Part shown: positions 1 to 7,179 of the stretch, in pieces | Layout of the letters: each line of letters opens with the position of its first letter | Numbering within the stretch: the first letter of the stretch is position 1 | Assembly: GCA_963749895.1 (NCBI GenBank) | Contig: CAVVOG010000003.1 | Span: forward strand, 1,583,877-1,647,876 | DNA from: AC-51 sp963749895 | GTDB lineage: Bacteria; Actinomycetota; UBA4738; HRBIN12 | Reading direction: 5' to 3' | Length of the DNA stretch: 64,000 nt | Notes under the pieces: generated by a model | Databases searched by the model: none | What the model was told of the DNA's origin: nothing | Seen by the model: the letters and a program-made list of their open reading frames with translations, nothing else | Position numbers and translations under genes: made by a program

Positions 1-1
1 G

Positions 2-97
2 TTCGCGCGGATCGACCACGCTCGGTTCCGAACGGCGGTCCTCGTCATGCTCGCCGCGTCGGGGCTGCTCGCCCTCGCGAGCGCCATCCGCGGCTAG
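2..97 (+). CDS. C-terminal end of a membrane protein, possibly TauE/SafE-type permease (partial)
   Basis: Only the last 31 codons are in the window; the frame enters from the left edge and stops at TAG 95-97. The peptide ends with a hydrophobic helix (FRTAVLVMLAASGLLALASA) and a short basic tail. A last helix of this form, preceded by Arg-Phe-Arg, is common at the end of TauE/SafE sulfite-exporter-like permeases, but 31 residues cannot prove the family. It converges with the serine hydrolase gene, whose stop lies 1 base further on. Confidence 0.45.
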   Translation, partial: FARIDHARFRTAVLVMLAASGLLALASAIRG

Positions 98-98
98 A

Positions 99-1331
99 TC
101 AGACCCGCCCCTCGGCGACCTGTTCCGCGAGGTCGGTGAGCCCCGTCCAGGTTCGGATCGAGTAGCCCTCCTCCCAGGCGACCGGCCAGGTCGAGAGCTT
201 CGCGATCACGACCCTCGCGGGCCCGTGGATCAAGACGGCCTGCCCGTTGATGCCGCTGCCCTGGTAGATCGGGCCCGACGGGTCGATCACCCACCACTTG
301 TCCCGGTAGTAGGCGCCGGCGGGGAGCTCACGCGCGTCGGCGGTCCCCTGGAAGGCGGCGACCGTGTCGGCGTCGGGCTCGAGGATGTCGCGGATCCACG
401 CGCGCGGCACGACCTGCGTGCGTCCCCGCCGTCCGCCGTCGAGCATCAACTGGCCGAACCTGGCGAGATCTCGCAGGGTGCAGCAGATCCCGCCGTCGGC
501 CATCGCGTGACCGTGCGCGTCGACCGTCACCTCCGCGTCGAACTCGGCGCCCATCGGCGCCCACAGCTCCCGCGAGACGAGGTCGGCGAAGCGCCGGCCG
601 CCAGCGCGCTCGATCACCCAGCCCAGCAGGTCGGTCAGGATCGAGCGGTAGTCGAACGGTCCGCCGTGAGGACCCTGGTTCTTCAGCGTGCCGTAGTAGT
701 CGGTGATCGTGGCGGGCAGGCGACGACCGGTCCGTGGTCGCCACAGGTAGATCTGCTCGTACACGCGGACGTCGGCCTTCAGGTCGTCGTAGTCCTCGTT
801 GAACCGCGTTCCTGCCCGCATGTCGAGCAGGTGCCGGACCGTGCAGCCCTCGAAGCTCGTCCCCTCCAGCTCGGGGATGTGCCGGGTGACGGGGTCGTCG
901 GGCGACAGGGCACCGCGCCCGACCAGGATCCCCGCGATCGTCGACGTGATCGATTTCGAGACCGACATCAGCAGGTGGGTCGTCGACGGCGTGAGACCGT
1001 TCTCGTATCGCTCGTGGACCACGCGACCCCGGTGCAGCACGAGCAGCCCGTCGGTGTACGTCTCCTCGCAGAACCGGTCCAACCGCATCCGCCGTCCGGC
1101 CACGCGGATCGACGCGCGGGAGAGGTCGCGCTCCGCCCGTGGGAGCCGTCGCGCCGGGCCGTCGCCCCGCGCGATCCGCGCCGTCGGGATCAGGTCGCGG
1201 ACGTGCTGGAACCCCCAGCGGTTGTGGGGCGGGTCCTGCCAGTTCGCGAGGGTGACGAGCGCATCGCCGGTCGGCGGCGCACCCTCCATGAGACCGAGAT
1301 CGGCGGCGGTCGGGATGCGTGTGCGGGCCAT
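99..1331 (-). CDS. Serine hydrolase, class C beta-lactamase / NylB-like family
   Basis: A 410-residue protein of the beta-lactamase-fold serine hydrolases. The SxxK motif is visible as S-V-S-K at about residues 123-126 (nucleophile and general base), and an FDYRS motif supplies the Tyr-x-Ser expected in the second motif. The region ADGGICCTLRDLARFGQLML is typical of the 6-aminohexanoate-dimer hydrolase/esterase branch. No signal peptide is seen, so it is probably cytoplasmic. I chose ATG 1331 because a -10 box TAGGGT (complement of 1339-1344) ends 7 nt before it, as for a leaderless mRNA; an ATG three codons upstream would overlap this box. It is transcribed divergently from the SDR gene. Substrate unknown; amide or ester hydrolysis is the family role. 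Confidence 0.85.
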   Translation of the reverse strand: MARTRIPTAADLGLMEGAPPTGDALVTLANWQDPPHNRWGFQHVRDLIPTARIARGDGPARRLPRAERDLSRASIRVAGRRMRLDRFCEETYTDGLLVLHRGRVVHERYENGLTPSTTHLLMSVSKSITSTIAGILVGRGALSPDDPVTRHIPELEGTSFEGCTVRHLLDMRAGTRFNEDYDDLKADVRVYEQIYLWRPRTGRRLPATITDYYGTLKNQGPHGGPFDYRSILTDLLGWVIERAGGRRFADLVSRELWAPMGAEFDAEVTVDAHGHAMADGGICCTLRDLARFGQLMLDGGRRGRTQVVPRAWIRDILEPDADTVAAFQGTADARELPAGAYYRDKWWVIDPSGPIYQGSGINGQAVLIHGPARVVIAKLSTWPVAWEEGYSIRTWTGLTDLAEQVAEGRV

Positions 1332-1338
1332 GCGGCGC

Positions 1339-1359
1339 ACCCTAGCGGACCGATAGGGT
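1339..1359. promoter_or_regulatory. Divergent, mirror-image -10 boxes of two leaderless genes
   Basis: ACCCTA (1339-1344, TAGGGT on the minus strand) and TAGGGT (1354-1359, plus strand) form an inverted repeat with a 9-bp spacer. The minus-strand box lies 7 nt before the hydrolase ATG and the plus-strand box 10 nt before the SDR ATG. No ribosome binding site precedes either start. The two RNA polymerase sites overlap, so the promoters may compete. Confidence 0.55.
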
Positions 1360-1369
1360 GGCTGGCGTC

Positions 1370-2122
1370 ATGGAGCTGGCGGGCCGTGTCGCGATCGTCA
1401 CCGGCGGGGGGACCGGCCTCGGCGCCGTCACGTGTCGCCTCCTCGGTGAGGCCGGCGTCCGCGTGGCCGTGGGGTGGTCTCGTTCCGAGAGCGAGGCGGC
1501 CGCGGTCGCCGCCTCGCTCCCCCGGGCCATCGCGGTCCGTGCCGACGTCCGGGACGAGGACGCCGTCGCCACGCTGGTCACGGAGGTCGAGGCACGCCTC
1601 GGTCCCGTCGACCTGCTCGTGAACAACGCGGGCGTCACCGTCTACGTCCCGTACGACGACCTCGACGCGGTCACGGTCGAGGATTGGGAGCGGATCTTGG
1701 GCGTGAACCTGGTGGGGGCCTGGATCTGCTCGAAGGCGGTCGCCCGCGGGATGCGCGAGCGCGGCGCCGGCGCGATCGTGAACGTCGCCTCCGACGCCGC
1801 GTTCACCGCCGACGGGTCGTCGATCCCCTACGTGGCCTCGAAGGCGGGACTCGTCGCGCTGACGCGCGCCCTGGCCCTCGGCCTCGCACCGGCGGTCCGC
1901 GTGAACGCGGTCGCCCCGGGGTGGATGGACACCCCCTGGCTCGACCGCTACGTGCCCCAGGAGCGCCTACGCGAGCTCCGCGAAGGCACGGAACCATCGG
2001 TCTCGGTCGAGGCCGCTGCGGCCGAGATCGTCCACCTCCTGGGGACCGAGGACCTCACCGGCGCCGTCGTCCAACTGGAACCCGGCGGGGTCCGCGTCCT
2101 GCACCTCCCGTACGAGGAGTGA
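1370..2122 (+). CDS. SDR family NAD(P)-dependent oxidoreductase
   Basis: A 250-residue classical short-chain dehydrogenase. The dinucleotide site TGGGTGLG is at the N-terminus, NNAG follows at the usual distance, and the catalytic Ser..Tyr-x-x-x-Lys is seen as a conserved Ser before YVASK. A C-terminal VNAVAPGWMDTPW segment matches the family. ATG 1370 was preferred over the upstream in-frame GTG 1358, because that codon lies inside the probable -10 box TAGGGT 1354-1359. The substrate cannot be read from the sequence. The fold is certain, the reaction (hydroxyl/keto interconversion) is the family role. Confidence 0.88.
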   Translation: MELAGRVAIVTGGGTGLGAVTCRLLGEAGVRVAVGWSRSESEAAAVAASLPRAIAVRADVRDEDAVATLVTEVEARLGPVDLLVNNAGVTVYVPYDDLDAVTVEDWERILGVNLVGAWICSKAVARGMRERGAGAIVNVASDAAFTADGSSIPYVASKAGLVALTRALALGLAPAVRVNAVAPGWMDTPWLDRYVPQERLRELREGTEPSVSVEAAAAEIVHLLGTEDLTGAVVQLEPGGVRVLHLPYEE

Positions 2123-2231
2123 CCGCCGCCCGTCCGTGCGATGCTGTCGAGAGGCGCACGGAGTGAGGTGGGATCCTCCGGTGGAGCTCGATCCGATCCC
2201 AGCCGATGTCCCGGACGGATAGCATGCGTCG

Positions 2232-2633
2232 ATGGAGAAGGCACGCAAGCCGATCACGACCCGGAAGCCGCCGGTCCCGTCGGAGAGCCACGACGAGATC
2301 GAGGACTGGATCCGGCGTGTCATGCCGGATCTCGCTCCGATCGTCGAGTATCTGGACGAGGCGATCCGCGAGGCGATCCCCGACCTTCACTTCGGCGTCA
2401 AGTGGAAGAAGGCCTACTACGGCACACCGGAACTCGGCTGGGTCATCGAGGTGGTCGCCTACGACGTCTCCGTGAACGTCGTCTTCTTCGGAGGCGCTGA
2501 CTTCGATCCTCCGCCGCCGCTCGGCGACACCGACCGGTCCCGCTACGTCAAGGTGAGGTCCCTGGAGGAAGCGCAGCGACCGGAGATGCGCTCGTGGCTC
2601 GAGCGAGCGGGGAACGTGCCCGGGTGGCGATGA
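2232..2633 (+). CDS. DUF1801 domain-containing protein
   Basis: A 133-residue protein with the DUF1801/YdhG-like pattern: a helical start, the segment YLDEAIREAIPDLHFGVKWK, a Tyr-rich strand (AYYGTPELGWV), and an aromatic VFFGGADFDPPPPLGDTDRS loop. The biochemical role of this family is not established; some members are linked to iron-sulfur or frataxin-like folds, but nothing here shows that. The gene starts at ATG 2232, 6 nt after TAGCAT (2220-2225), a probable leaderless promoter. It is followed after 10 bases by the exonuclease gene on the same strand. Confidence 0.8.
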   Translation: MEKARKPITTRKPPVPSESHDEIEDWIRRVMPDLAPIVEYLDEAIREAIPDLHFGVKWKKAYYGTPELGWVIEVVAYDVSVNVVFFGGADFDPPPPLGDTDRSRYVKVRSLEEAQRPEMRSWLERAGNVPGWR

Positions 2634-2643
2634 GGAACCGGTC

Positions 2644-3528
2644 GTGACCCATCGGATCCTCCTCGACGTGTCGAGCCTGATGTACCGGGCGTTCTTCGCC
2701 ATGAAGGACGGGCTGTTCACACCCGACGGGAAGCCGGTGGGGGCGGTCCACGGGTACCTCGACATGGTGGCCCGGCTCGTCGCCGCCCGCCGGCCCGACG
2801 AGGTGATCCACGTCTACGACCACGAGTGGCGCCCGGTCACGCGCACCGACATCTACCCGGACTACAAGGGCCACCGCCCCGAGGATCCCCCCGACCTTCC
2901 GCCGCAGTTCCTGATGCTCCGCGAGGTGCTCGGTCCGACGGGGATGCTCCAAGCCCAGACGGAGGGGTGGGAGGCCGAGGACGCGATCGGCGCGTTCTGC
3001 GTCGAGGCGCACGCCGACGACCGGCTCGAGATCGTGAGCGGCGACCGCGACCTGATCCAACTGGTCCGTGACCCCGTCGTGAAGCTCCTGTTCACCGTCC
3101 GTGGCGTGAGCGAGCTCCTGGAGTTCGACGAGGCGACGGTCCTCGACAAGTACGGGGTGCCGGCCGACCGCTACGTGGAGTTCGCGATCCTCCGCGGCGA
3201 CCCGAGCGACGGGCTGCCGGGCGTGAAGGGCATCGGCGAGAAGACCGCCCGCGATCTGGTCCAACGGTTCGCGTCGATCGACGCTGTGCTCGAGGCGGCC
3301 GGCGCGGACGACCCGTCGATCAAACCGGCCGTCCGCGCCAACCTCCTCGCTTCCGTGGACTACGTCGACGCGATGCGGCGCCTGGTCCCGGTCAACCCCG
3401 ACCCGCCGCTCAGCCTGTGGGCCGGCGATCGCGACGATGCCGAGCTGCACCGGATCGCGGACGAGGTCGCGATCCGCGGCCCCGTCCAGCGACTGATCGC
3501 TGCGCTGGACAGCGCCGGCGCCCGCTGA
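2644..3528 (+). CDS. Stand-alone 5'-3' exonuclease, PolA N-terminal (FEN/ExoIX-like) domain
   Basis: A 294-residue protein covering the 5'-3' exonuclease/flap endonuclease domain of DNA polymerase I, without polymerase. Acidic metal-binding positions are visible in LLDVSSLMYRAFF, VYDHEWRP, WEAEDAIGAF and VSGDRDLIQLV, and the helix-three-turn-helix DNA clamp is GLPGVKGIGEKTA. The Tyr-Lys-Gly-His (YPDYKGHR) segment is typical. The start is GTG 2644, 10 bases after the previous stop. The expected role is removal of 5' flaps or RNA primers, in the cytoplasm. Family and fold are clear; the exact substrate preference is not. Confidence 0.88.
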   Translation: MTHRILLDVSSLMYRAFFAMKDGLFTPDGKPVGAVHGYLDMVARLVAARRPDEVIHVYDHEWRPVTRTDIYPDYKGHRPEDPPDLPPQFLMLREVLGPTGMLQAQTEGWEAEDAIGAFCVEAHADDRLEIVSGDRDLIQLVRDPVVKLLFTVRGVSELLEFDEATVLDKYGVPADRYVEFAILRGDPSDGLPGVKGIGEKTARDLVQRFASIDAVLEAAGADDPSIKPAVRANLLASVDYVDAMRRLVPVNPDPPLSLWAGDRDDAELHRIADEVAIRGPVQRLIAALDSAGAR

Positions 3529-3531
3529 GGC

Positions 3532-3753
3532 TCAGCGGAACCCGATCGGGCTCGCCCGGAACCCGCCTCCGCTGCCCATGCGGTCCCAGTCGACCGTCGA
3601 CATCGTGAGGGCACCGGCTCCCCGCGCCCGGGCACGATCGCGCCCAACCCTGCGCACTCGCCAGCTGGTCCGGACCCTCGCCTGTGAGCGCGGCTCAACA
3701 CGACCCCGCCGACCCGCGTACTCTCCTCCCAGGTCGATCCCGATCTGTGCCAT
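3532..3753 (-). CDS. Possible small Arg/Gly-rich protein, divergent from MarR gene
   Basis: An open frame of 73 codons starts at ATG 3753 with a strong purine-rich ribosome binding site (GGAGGGAGGGGCAAG) directly upstream and shares the AT-rich intergenic region with the MarR gene. The product is rich in Arg and Gly and has no domain I recognise. Its C-terminal part (MSTVDWDRMGSGGGFRA) resembles the start of some actinobacterial ABC exporters found next to MarR genes, so it could be the remnant of such a gene, or a short independent gene. The ribosome binding site is the main support; the composition is not convincing. Confidence 0.3.
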   Translation of the reverse strand: MAQIGIDLGGEYAGRRGRVEPRSQARVRTSWRVRRVGRDRARARGAGALTMSTVDWDRMGSGGGFRASPIGFR

Positions 3754-3777
3754 CTTGCCCCTCCCTCCACGCTCGTG

Positions 3778-3808
3778 TATCGTTCGATATGAAGATACTT
3801 GAGGTCAA
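3778..3808. promoter_or_regulatory. AT-rich candidate MarR operator
   Basis: This is one of the few AT-rich stretches in the window. It contains TATCG-TT-CGATA (3778-3789), a near-perfect dyad, and TTGA-GG-TCAA (3799-3808), a second dyad. It ends 6 bases before the MarR ATG 3815 and lies between two divergent open frames. MarR proteins usually bind such dyads and repress their own gene; binding here is inferred. Confidence 0.5.
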
Positions 3809-3814
3809 AGTTCG

Positions 3815-4357
3815 ATGTCAAGAGATTTGAAGTCGAAAGGTTCCGTCGCCTCCAGGACCGACTCGATCGACCGGTTCCTCGAGACGGCGCTGCCGATGTT
3901 CCCGGCGCTCGACCCGGACGCGGAGGCGACCGTCGACCGGATGATGAAGCTCGTGAAGCACGTCGATCGCCTGACCGAGCGCACGGTCTCGCAGTTCGGG
4001 TTGAACACGGGCGAGTTCCGCCTGCTCGTGAAGCTCCGTCAGTCGCCCGACGGGAGGATGAGCGCGGGCGCACTCGCACGCCGGCTGTCGCTGTCGTCGG
4101 GAGCGATGACGAACCGCCTCGACCATCTCGAGCAAGACGGGTACGTGGCCCGCGAGCGCGACGTCGACGACCGACGGAGCGTACAGGTGCGGATCACTCC
4201 CACCGGACTCGACGTGCTCAATCGCGCGATCGAGGCCCAGGCCAAGGAGGAGAGCGCGCTCGTTCAGGCCCTGTCCCCCACGGACCGCCGACACCTGAAC
4301 GACCTCCTCCGTCAGTTGGTCCTCTCGATCGAGGGCCCCGAGGACGAGGTCTGCTGA
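3815..4357 (+). CDS. MarR family winged-helix transcriptional regulator
   Basis: A 180-residue protein with an N-terminal extension of about 35 residues, then the MarR core: helix KLVKHVDRLTERTVSQFGL, the recognition helix-turn-helix (LARRLSLSSGAMTNRLDHLE) and the wing with the hallmark DDRRSVQVRITPTG. Such dimers respond to small phenolic or other ligands. The AT-rich dyads just upstream suggest autoregulation. The gene immediately downstream is 61 bases away and encodes a membrane protein, so an efflux target in this window is not obvious, unless the small divergent frame at 3532-3753 is the remnant of one. Confidence 0.92.
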   Translation: MSRDLKSKGSVASRTDSIDRFLETALPMFPALDPDAEATVDRMMKLVKHVDRLTERTVSQFGLNTGEFRLLVKLRQSPDGRMSAGALARRLSLSSGAMTNRLDHLEQDGYVARERDVDDRRSVQVRITPTGLDVLNRAIEAQAKEESALVQALSPTDRRHLNDLLRQLVLSIEGPEDEVC

Positions 4358-4418
4358 GCGCGAGACCCGCCTGCGGGAGGCCGGTTGCCGGTGTGCGAGG
4401 CGCACGTCGCCCGGCACG

Positions 4419-4901
4419 ATGGGCGCGGAGGTGGTCGCCGTGGCAGCGTCCTCCATCGCCCGAGGGCATCACGTCGCGCATCACGTGCTGAACACGAACA
4501 GCCTCACGCCGTGGTTGCACACGCGGCTCGACGTGGACGGCCCGACCTTCACGGTCGACGCCCCCAGGGCGATCCTGGGGATCGTCCCGGCCGGGCGACG
4601 ACGTACCGTCCTCGACGTCGCCGACGTGACCGGGATCGACGTCGGGTGGCGCCCCTACTCGGCCCGGCTCGTGACCGCCGCCCTCGCCGTAGGGCTTATC
4701 GTCGCGCTCGATCCCCCGAGCATGGTCACGACCGTGCTCGCCGCGATCGCCGCCTGGCTCACGATCTTGTCGTTCGTCTCGGTGATGCGGATCCGGCGAC
4801 GAGGGACGAGCTCGATCGTGGTGCCGATCTGCGCCTTCCAGCGGGCCCGTGCCCGGCGCGTGGCGGACCGGATCGCCTGGATCGCGGACCGGACGCGCTG
4901 A
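4419..4901 (+). CDS. Small membrane protein of unknown function
   Basis: A 160-residue protein. Residues about 1-80 look like a soluble beta-rich domain (VLNTNSLTPWLHTRLDVDG and a following IVPAGRRRTVLDV strand pair); about 82-122 form two hydrophobic helices around a Pro-Pro turn; the C-terminus is a basic segment (FQRARARRVADRIAWIADRTR). The order, soluble part then helices, recalls small PH-like membrane proteins, but I do not recognise a family. Its stop overlaps the next start (TGATG), so the two are probably translated together. Confidence 0.6.
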   Translation: MGAEVVAVAASSIARGHHVAHHVLNTNSLTPWLHTRLDVDGPTFTVDAPRAILGIVPAGRRRTVLDVADVTGIDVGWRPYSARLVTAALAVGLIVALDPPSMVTTVLAAIAAWLTILSFVSVMRIRRRGTSSIVVPICAFQRARARRVADRIAWIADRTR

Positions 4902-5548
4902 TGCTCGACGTGCTCGAGCGACTCGCGCGGGTGATCGGTGCGGGGCTGTACGCGGTCGGGTTCTCGGTCGCGGCGGTTGGCGCGGCACGAGGTCGAGGCG
5001 CGCCGGTCGCGGGGGGCGTGGGACTCGCCGCCCGGATCGGCGCGAGCGCCGCGTACGCGCTCACCGCGGTGCCCTACGCGATCGCGTGCGTCGTGCTCTG
5101 GCATCCGATCCCGGTCGATCCGTCCGCCTCGGAGCGGACCGTCGCGCTCGTGGTCGCGACGATCCTGGGCGTCGCCGGGTTCGCGCTGTACGTGGGAGGA
5201 CATGTCGCGCTCGGCGCCTCCTACGACGTCTCGTCGGGGCTCGGCACCGTCGTGCACGAGGGCGCCCCCTTGGTCACCTCGGGCCCCTACGTGGCGGTGC
5301 GCCACCCGATGTACGTGGGCGTGCTGCTCGGCGCGCTCGCCGGGCTCGCCCTGTACCGCACGTGGACCTTCGTGTTCGTCGCGGTGTCGTGGCTCGCGAT
5401 CGCGAGGAAGGCACGCGTAGAGGATCGTCTCCTCGTCGAGCGGTACGGCGAGGCCGCCGCCCGGTATCAGGCGACGACGCCGGCGTTCGTGCCGCGGATC
5501 AGACGCCGGCGGGCGTCGCAGCACGGGCCGCGAGCCGCGTCGCGTTGA
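4901..5548 (+). CDS. Isoprenylcysteine carboxyl methyltransferase-like membrane methyltransferase
   Basis: A 215-residue protein with four to five membrane helices. The C-terminal half carries the signature of the ICMT/phospholipid methyltransferase fold: GPYVAVRHPMYVGVLLG (the RHPxYxG cofactor-binding motif), then a hydrophobic helix and an E-x-x-L-x-x-x-Y-G-E (VEDRLLVERYGEAAARY) segment. These proteins transfer a methyl group from S-adenosylmethionine to a lipid or a membrane-near thiol or carboxylate; bacterial substrates are mostly unknown. ATG 4901 overlaps the preceding TGA by one base. The last 50 bases overlap the convergent radical SAM gene. Confidence 0.82.
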   Translation: MLDVLERLARVIGAGLYAVGFSVAAVGAARGRGAPVAGGVGLAARIGASAAYALTAVPYAIACVVLWHPIPVDPSASERTVALVVATILGVAGFALYVGGHVALGASYDVSSGLGTVVHEGAPLVTSGPYVAVRHPMYVGVLLGALAGLALYRTWTFVFVAVSWLAIARKARVEDRLLVERYGEAAARYQATTPAFVPRIRRRRASQHGPRAASR

Positions 5549-7019
5549 GCGACGGCCAGGCCTGCACCGCGCAGAACGGCGCAGCCTGCGGGCCATCCTC
5601 GCCTTCGGTCCCGACGTGGATGCAGCAGCGCAGCAGCCGCTCCTCGATCATCGAGTCGACGTCCATGAAGGGTTTCACCGTGAGTCGCTTCACGCGGGTA
5701 CCGACCCACGCTCGGGCACGACGCCGACCGGACGGGGTGCGATCGGCACCGAGGCGCGCGAGGGTCGCGGGACCGAGATGGGTGCCCAGCACGGTCCGAA
5801 GGAGCAGCCGCACCGTCGCCGGGTGGCTCATCGCGTTGCGCTCGGACAGCAGCCCCATCACCGCGTCCTTCGCGAGCTTCCGCACCGCGCGCCGAGGTTG
5901 CCAGTCCGCGATCCGGTCCTGGATCAGGTCGAGCCGCTGCGCGAGCTCGTCGGGACCGAGGAGCTGCACGAGCGAGCGCCACGTCCCTTCCTCGTCGAGG
6001 AGGAAGTACCCCACGCTGGCGCAGTGCGGGTGAGAGCAGGGGAGCCCGATCATGTCGCGCCACGTCACGAGCCCGTCGGTCTGGGGACCGAGTCGTGCGA
6101 GGACCCCGGTGTGCGTGAGGCGCTGCCGGGGGTCGACCGCAGACGAGCGCCCGGAGCCGAACTGCGGCTGGACGCAGAGCCCACCGACGTACGGGGTCTC
6201 GAACGCGAAGCGCACGACGTCGCCGATCTCGTCGTCGTTCACACCGGTGGCCGCGCACATCACGAGCGTGCTGAAGACCTCCGCCTCCGAGAGCCGGCGC
6301 ACGACCGCGTCCTTGCGCAGACGCAGGTCCCCGCCCCGGTGGTGTTCCCAGGTCGCGGCGCGGAACCCGTCGAACTGCAGGTAGACCTCGATCCGGTCCC
6401 GGCGATCGGCCAGGAATCCGAGGAGTCCGTCGTCGTGGGCCAGCCGGAGTCCGTTCGTGTTCAGCAAGATCCGGACGACCGGCCTGGCCGCGAGCGCATC
6501 GAGGAGCCGCTCGACCTCGGGGTGCATCGTGGGCTCGCCGCCGCTGACCATCACGACGTCGAGGCGGCCACCCTCGCGCGCGATCCGCCGATCGACGTTC
6601 GCGAGCACGCGCTCGACCGGTACGGGGATCCCGCCCGGGTCGCCGGCGGCCGCGAAGCACGTCGGGCACCGCAGGTCGCAGGCGTTCGTGACGTCCTCCA
6701 GGAAGGTGCAGGTGTGCTGGGTCTGACGGCCCCCGAGCCCCCGCAGGTAGCAGGAGGGCACCGGATCGAGGTTCGCAGGGTCGTCGGGGGTGACCTTGGT
6801 CGGCGGCGCCTGCCAGCGCTCCAGGTACGCGAGCAGCGCCGCGTCCTCCTGGTAGAGCGTGTCGATCGTTCCGTGCCGGGGGCACGACCGCACGAGCCAG
6901 ACTCGTCCGGCGGCGTCGTCGACCAGGCGCCCCGGCAGCCGCTCGACCTCATCGAGCGGACGATCGGGTCGCTCGCGGTGGCACGCCGGACAGAACGCCG
7001 TCACCCAGCGATCGCCCAC
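5499..7019 (-). CDS. Radical SAM enzyme, COG1964 family (tetraether synthase/MJ0619-like)
   Basis: About 506 residues. The N-terminus has a CPACH motif and a second Cys-Pro-Arg-His (about residues 10-50) that suggest a metal or extra cluster site; the radical SAM cluster motif CDLRCPTC lies at about 114-121, followed by GGEPTMHP, LLNTNG and VYLQFDG. Later come GLPCSHPHC and, near the C-terminus, LLRCCIHV, further Cys pairs typical of COG1964. Archaeal members include MJ0619-type enzymes that alkylate unactivated carbons (tetrahydromethanopterin methylation) and Tes, which joins lipid tails. The size matches these. Start GTG 7019 has GGGAG about 11 nt upstream, inside the end of the 50-codon gene before it. 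With the Lgt-like gene two positions upstream, a lipid substrate is a reasonable inference, not shown. Confidence 0.88.
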   Translation of the reverse strand: MGDRWVTAFCPACHRERPDRPLDEVERLPGRLVDDAAGRVWLVRSCPRHGTIDTLYQEDAALLAYLERWQAPPTKVTPDDPANLDPVPSCYLRGLGGRQTQHTCTFLEDVTNACDLRCPTCFAAAGDPGGIPVPVERVLANVDRRIAREGGRLDVVMVSGGEPTMHPEVERLLDALAARPVVRILLNTNGLRLAHDDGLLGFLADRRDRIEVYLQFDGFRAATWEHHRGGDLRLRKDAVVRRLSEAEVFSTLVMCAATGVNDDEIGDVVRFAFETPYVGGLCVQPQFGSGRSSAVDPRQRLTHTGVLARLGPQTDGLVTWRDMIGLPCSHPHCASVGYFLLDEEGTWRSLVQLLGPDELAQRLDLIQDRIADWQPRRAVRKLAKDAVMGLLSERNAMSHPATVRLLLRTVLGTHLGPATLARLGADRTPSGRRRARAWVGTRVKRLTVKPFMDVDSMIEERLLRCCIHVGTEGEDGPQAAPFCAVQAWPSLNATRLAARAATPAGV

Positions 7020-7026
7020 GGCGCCG

Positions 7027-7179
7027 TCACGCTCCCGGGAACAAGACCCCGCCGATGCACACCCCGACGACGATCACGACCAGTGCGACGACGCCGATCA
7101 GCAACCACCGGCCGACCTTGCCGCCGGACGGGCGTCCCGCGTCATCCGGTCCAGGAACCGGAGGGAGCTGCTCCGCCAT
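7027..7179 (-). CDS. 50-residue single-helix membrane protein
   Basis: ATG 7179 is preceded by GGAGGAGGTGGAGCC, among the strongest ribosome binding sites in the window. The 50-residue product has a Pro/Gly-rich polar N-terminus (about 24 residues) and one hydrophobic helix (WLLIGVVALVVIVVGVCIGG) ending five residues from the C-terminus. The gene overlaps the end of the Lgt-like gene by 38 bases and stops 7 bases before the radical SAM start, so all three are surely one operon. A tail-anchored or one-pass protein of this size could hold or guide the radical SAM enzyme at the membrane; that is inference. I know no family for it. Confidence 0.75.
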   Translation of the reverse strand: MAEQLPPVPGPDDAGRPSGGKVGRWLLIGVVALVVIVVGVCIGGVLFPGA

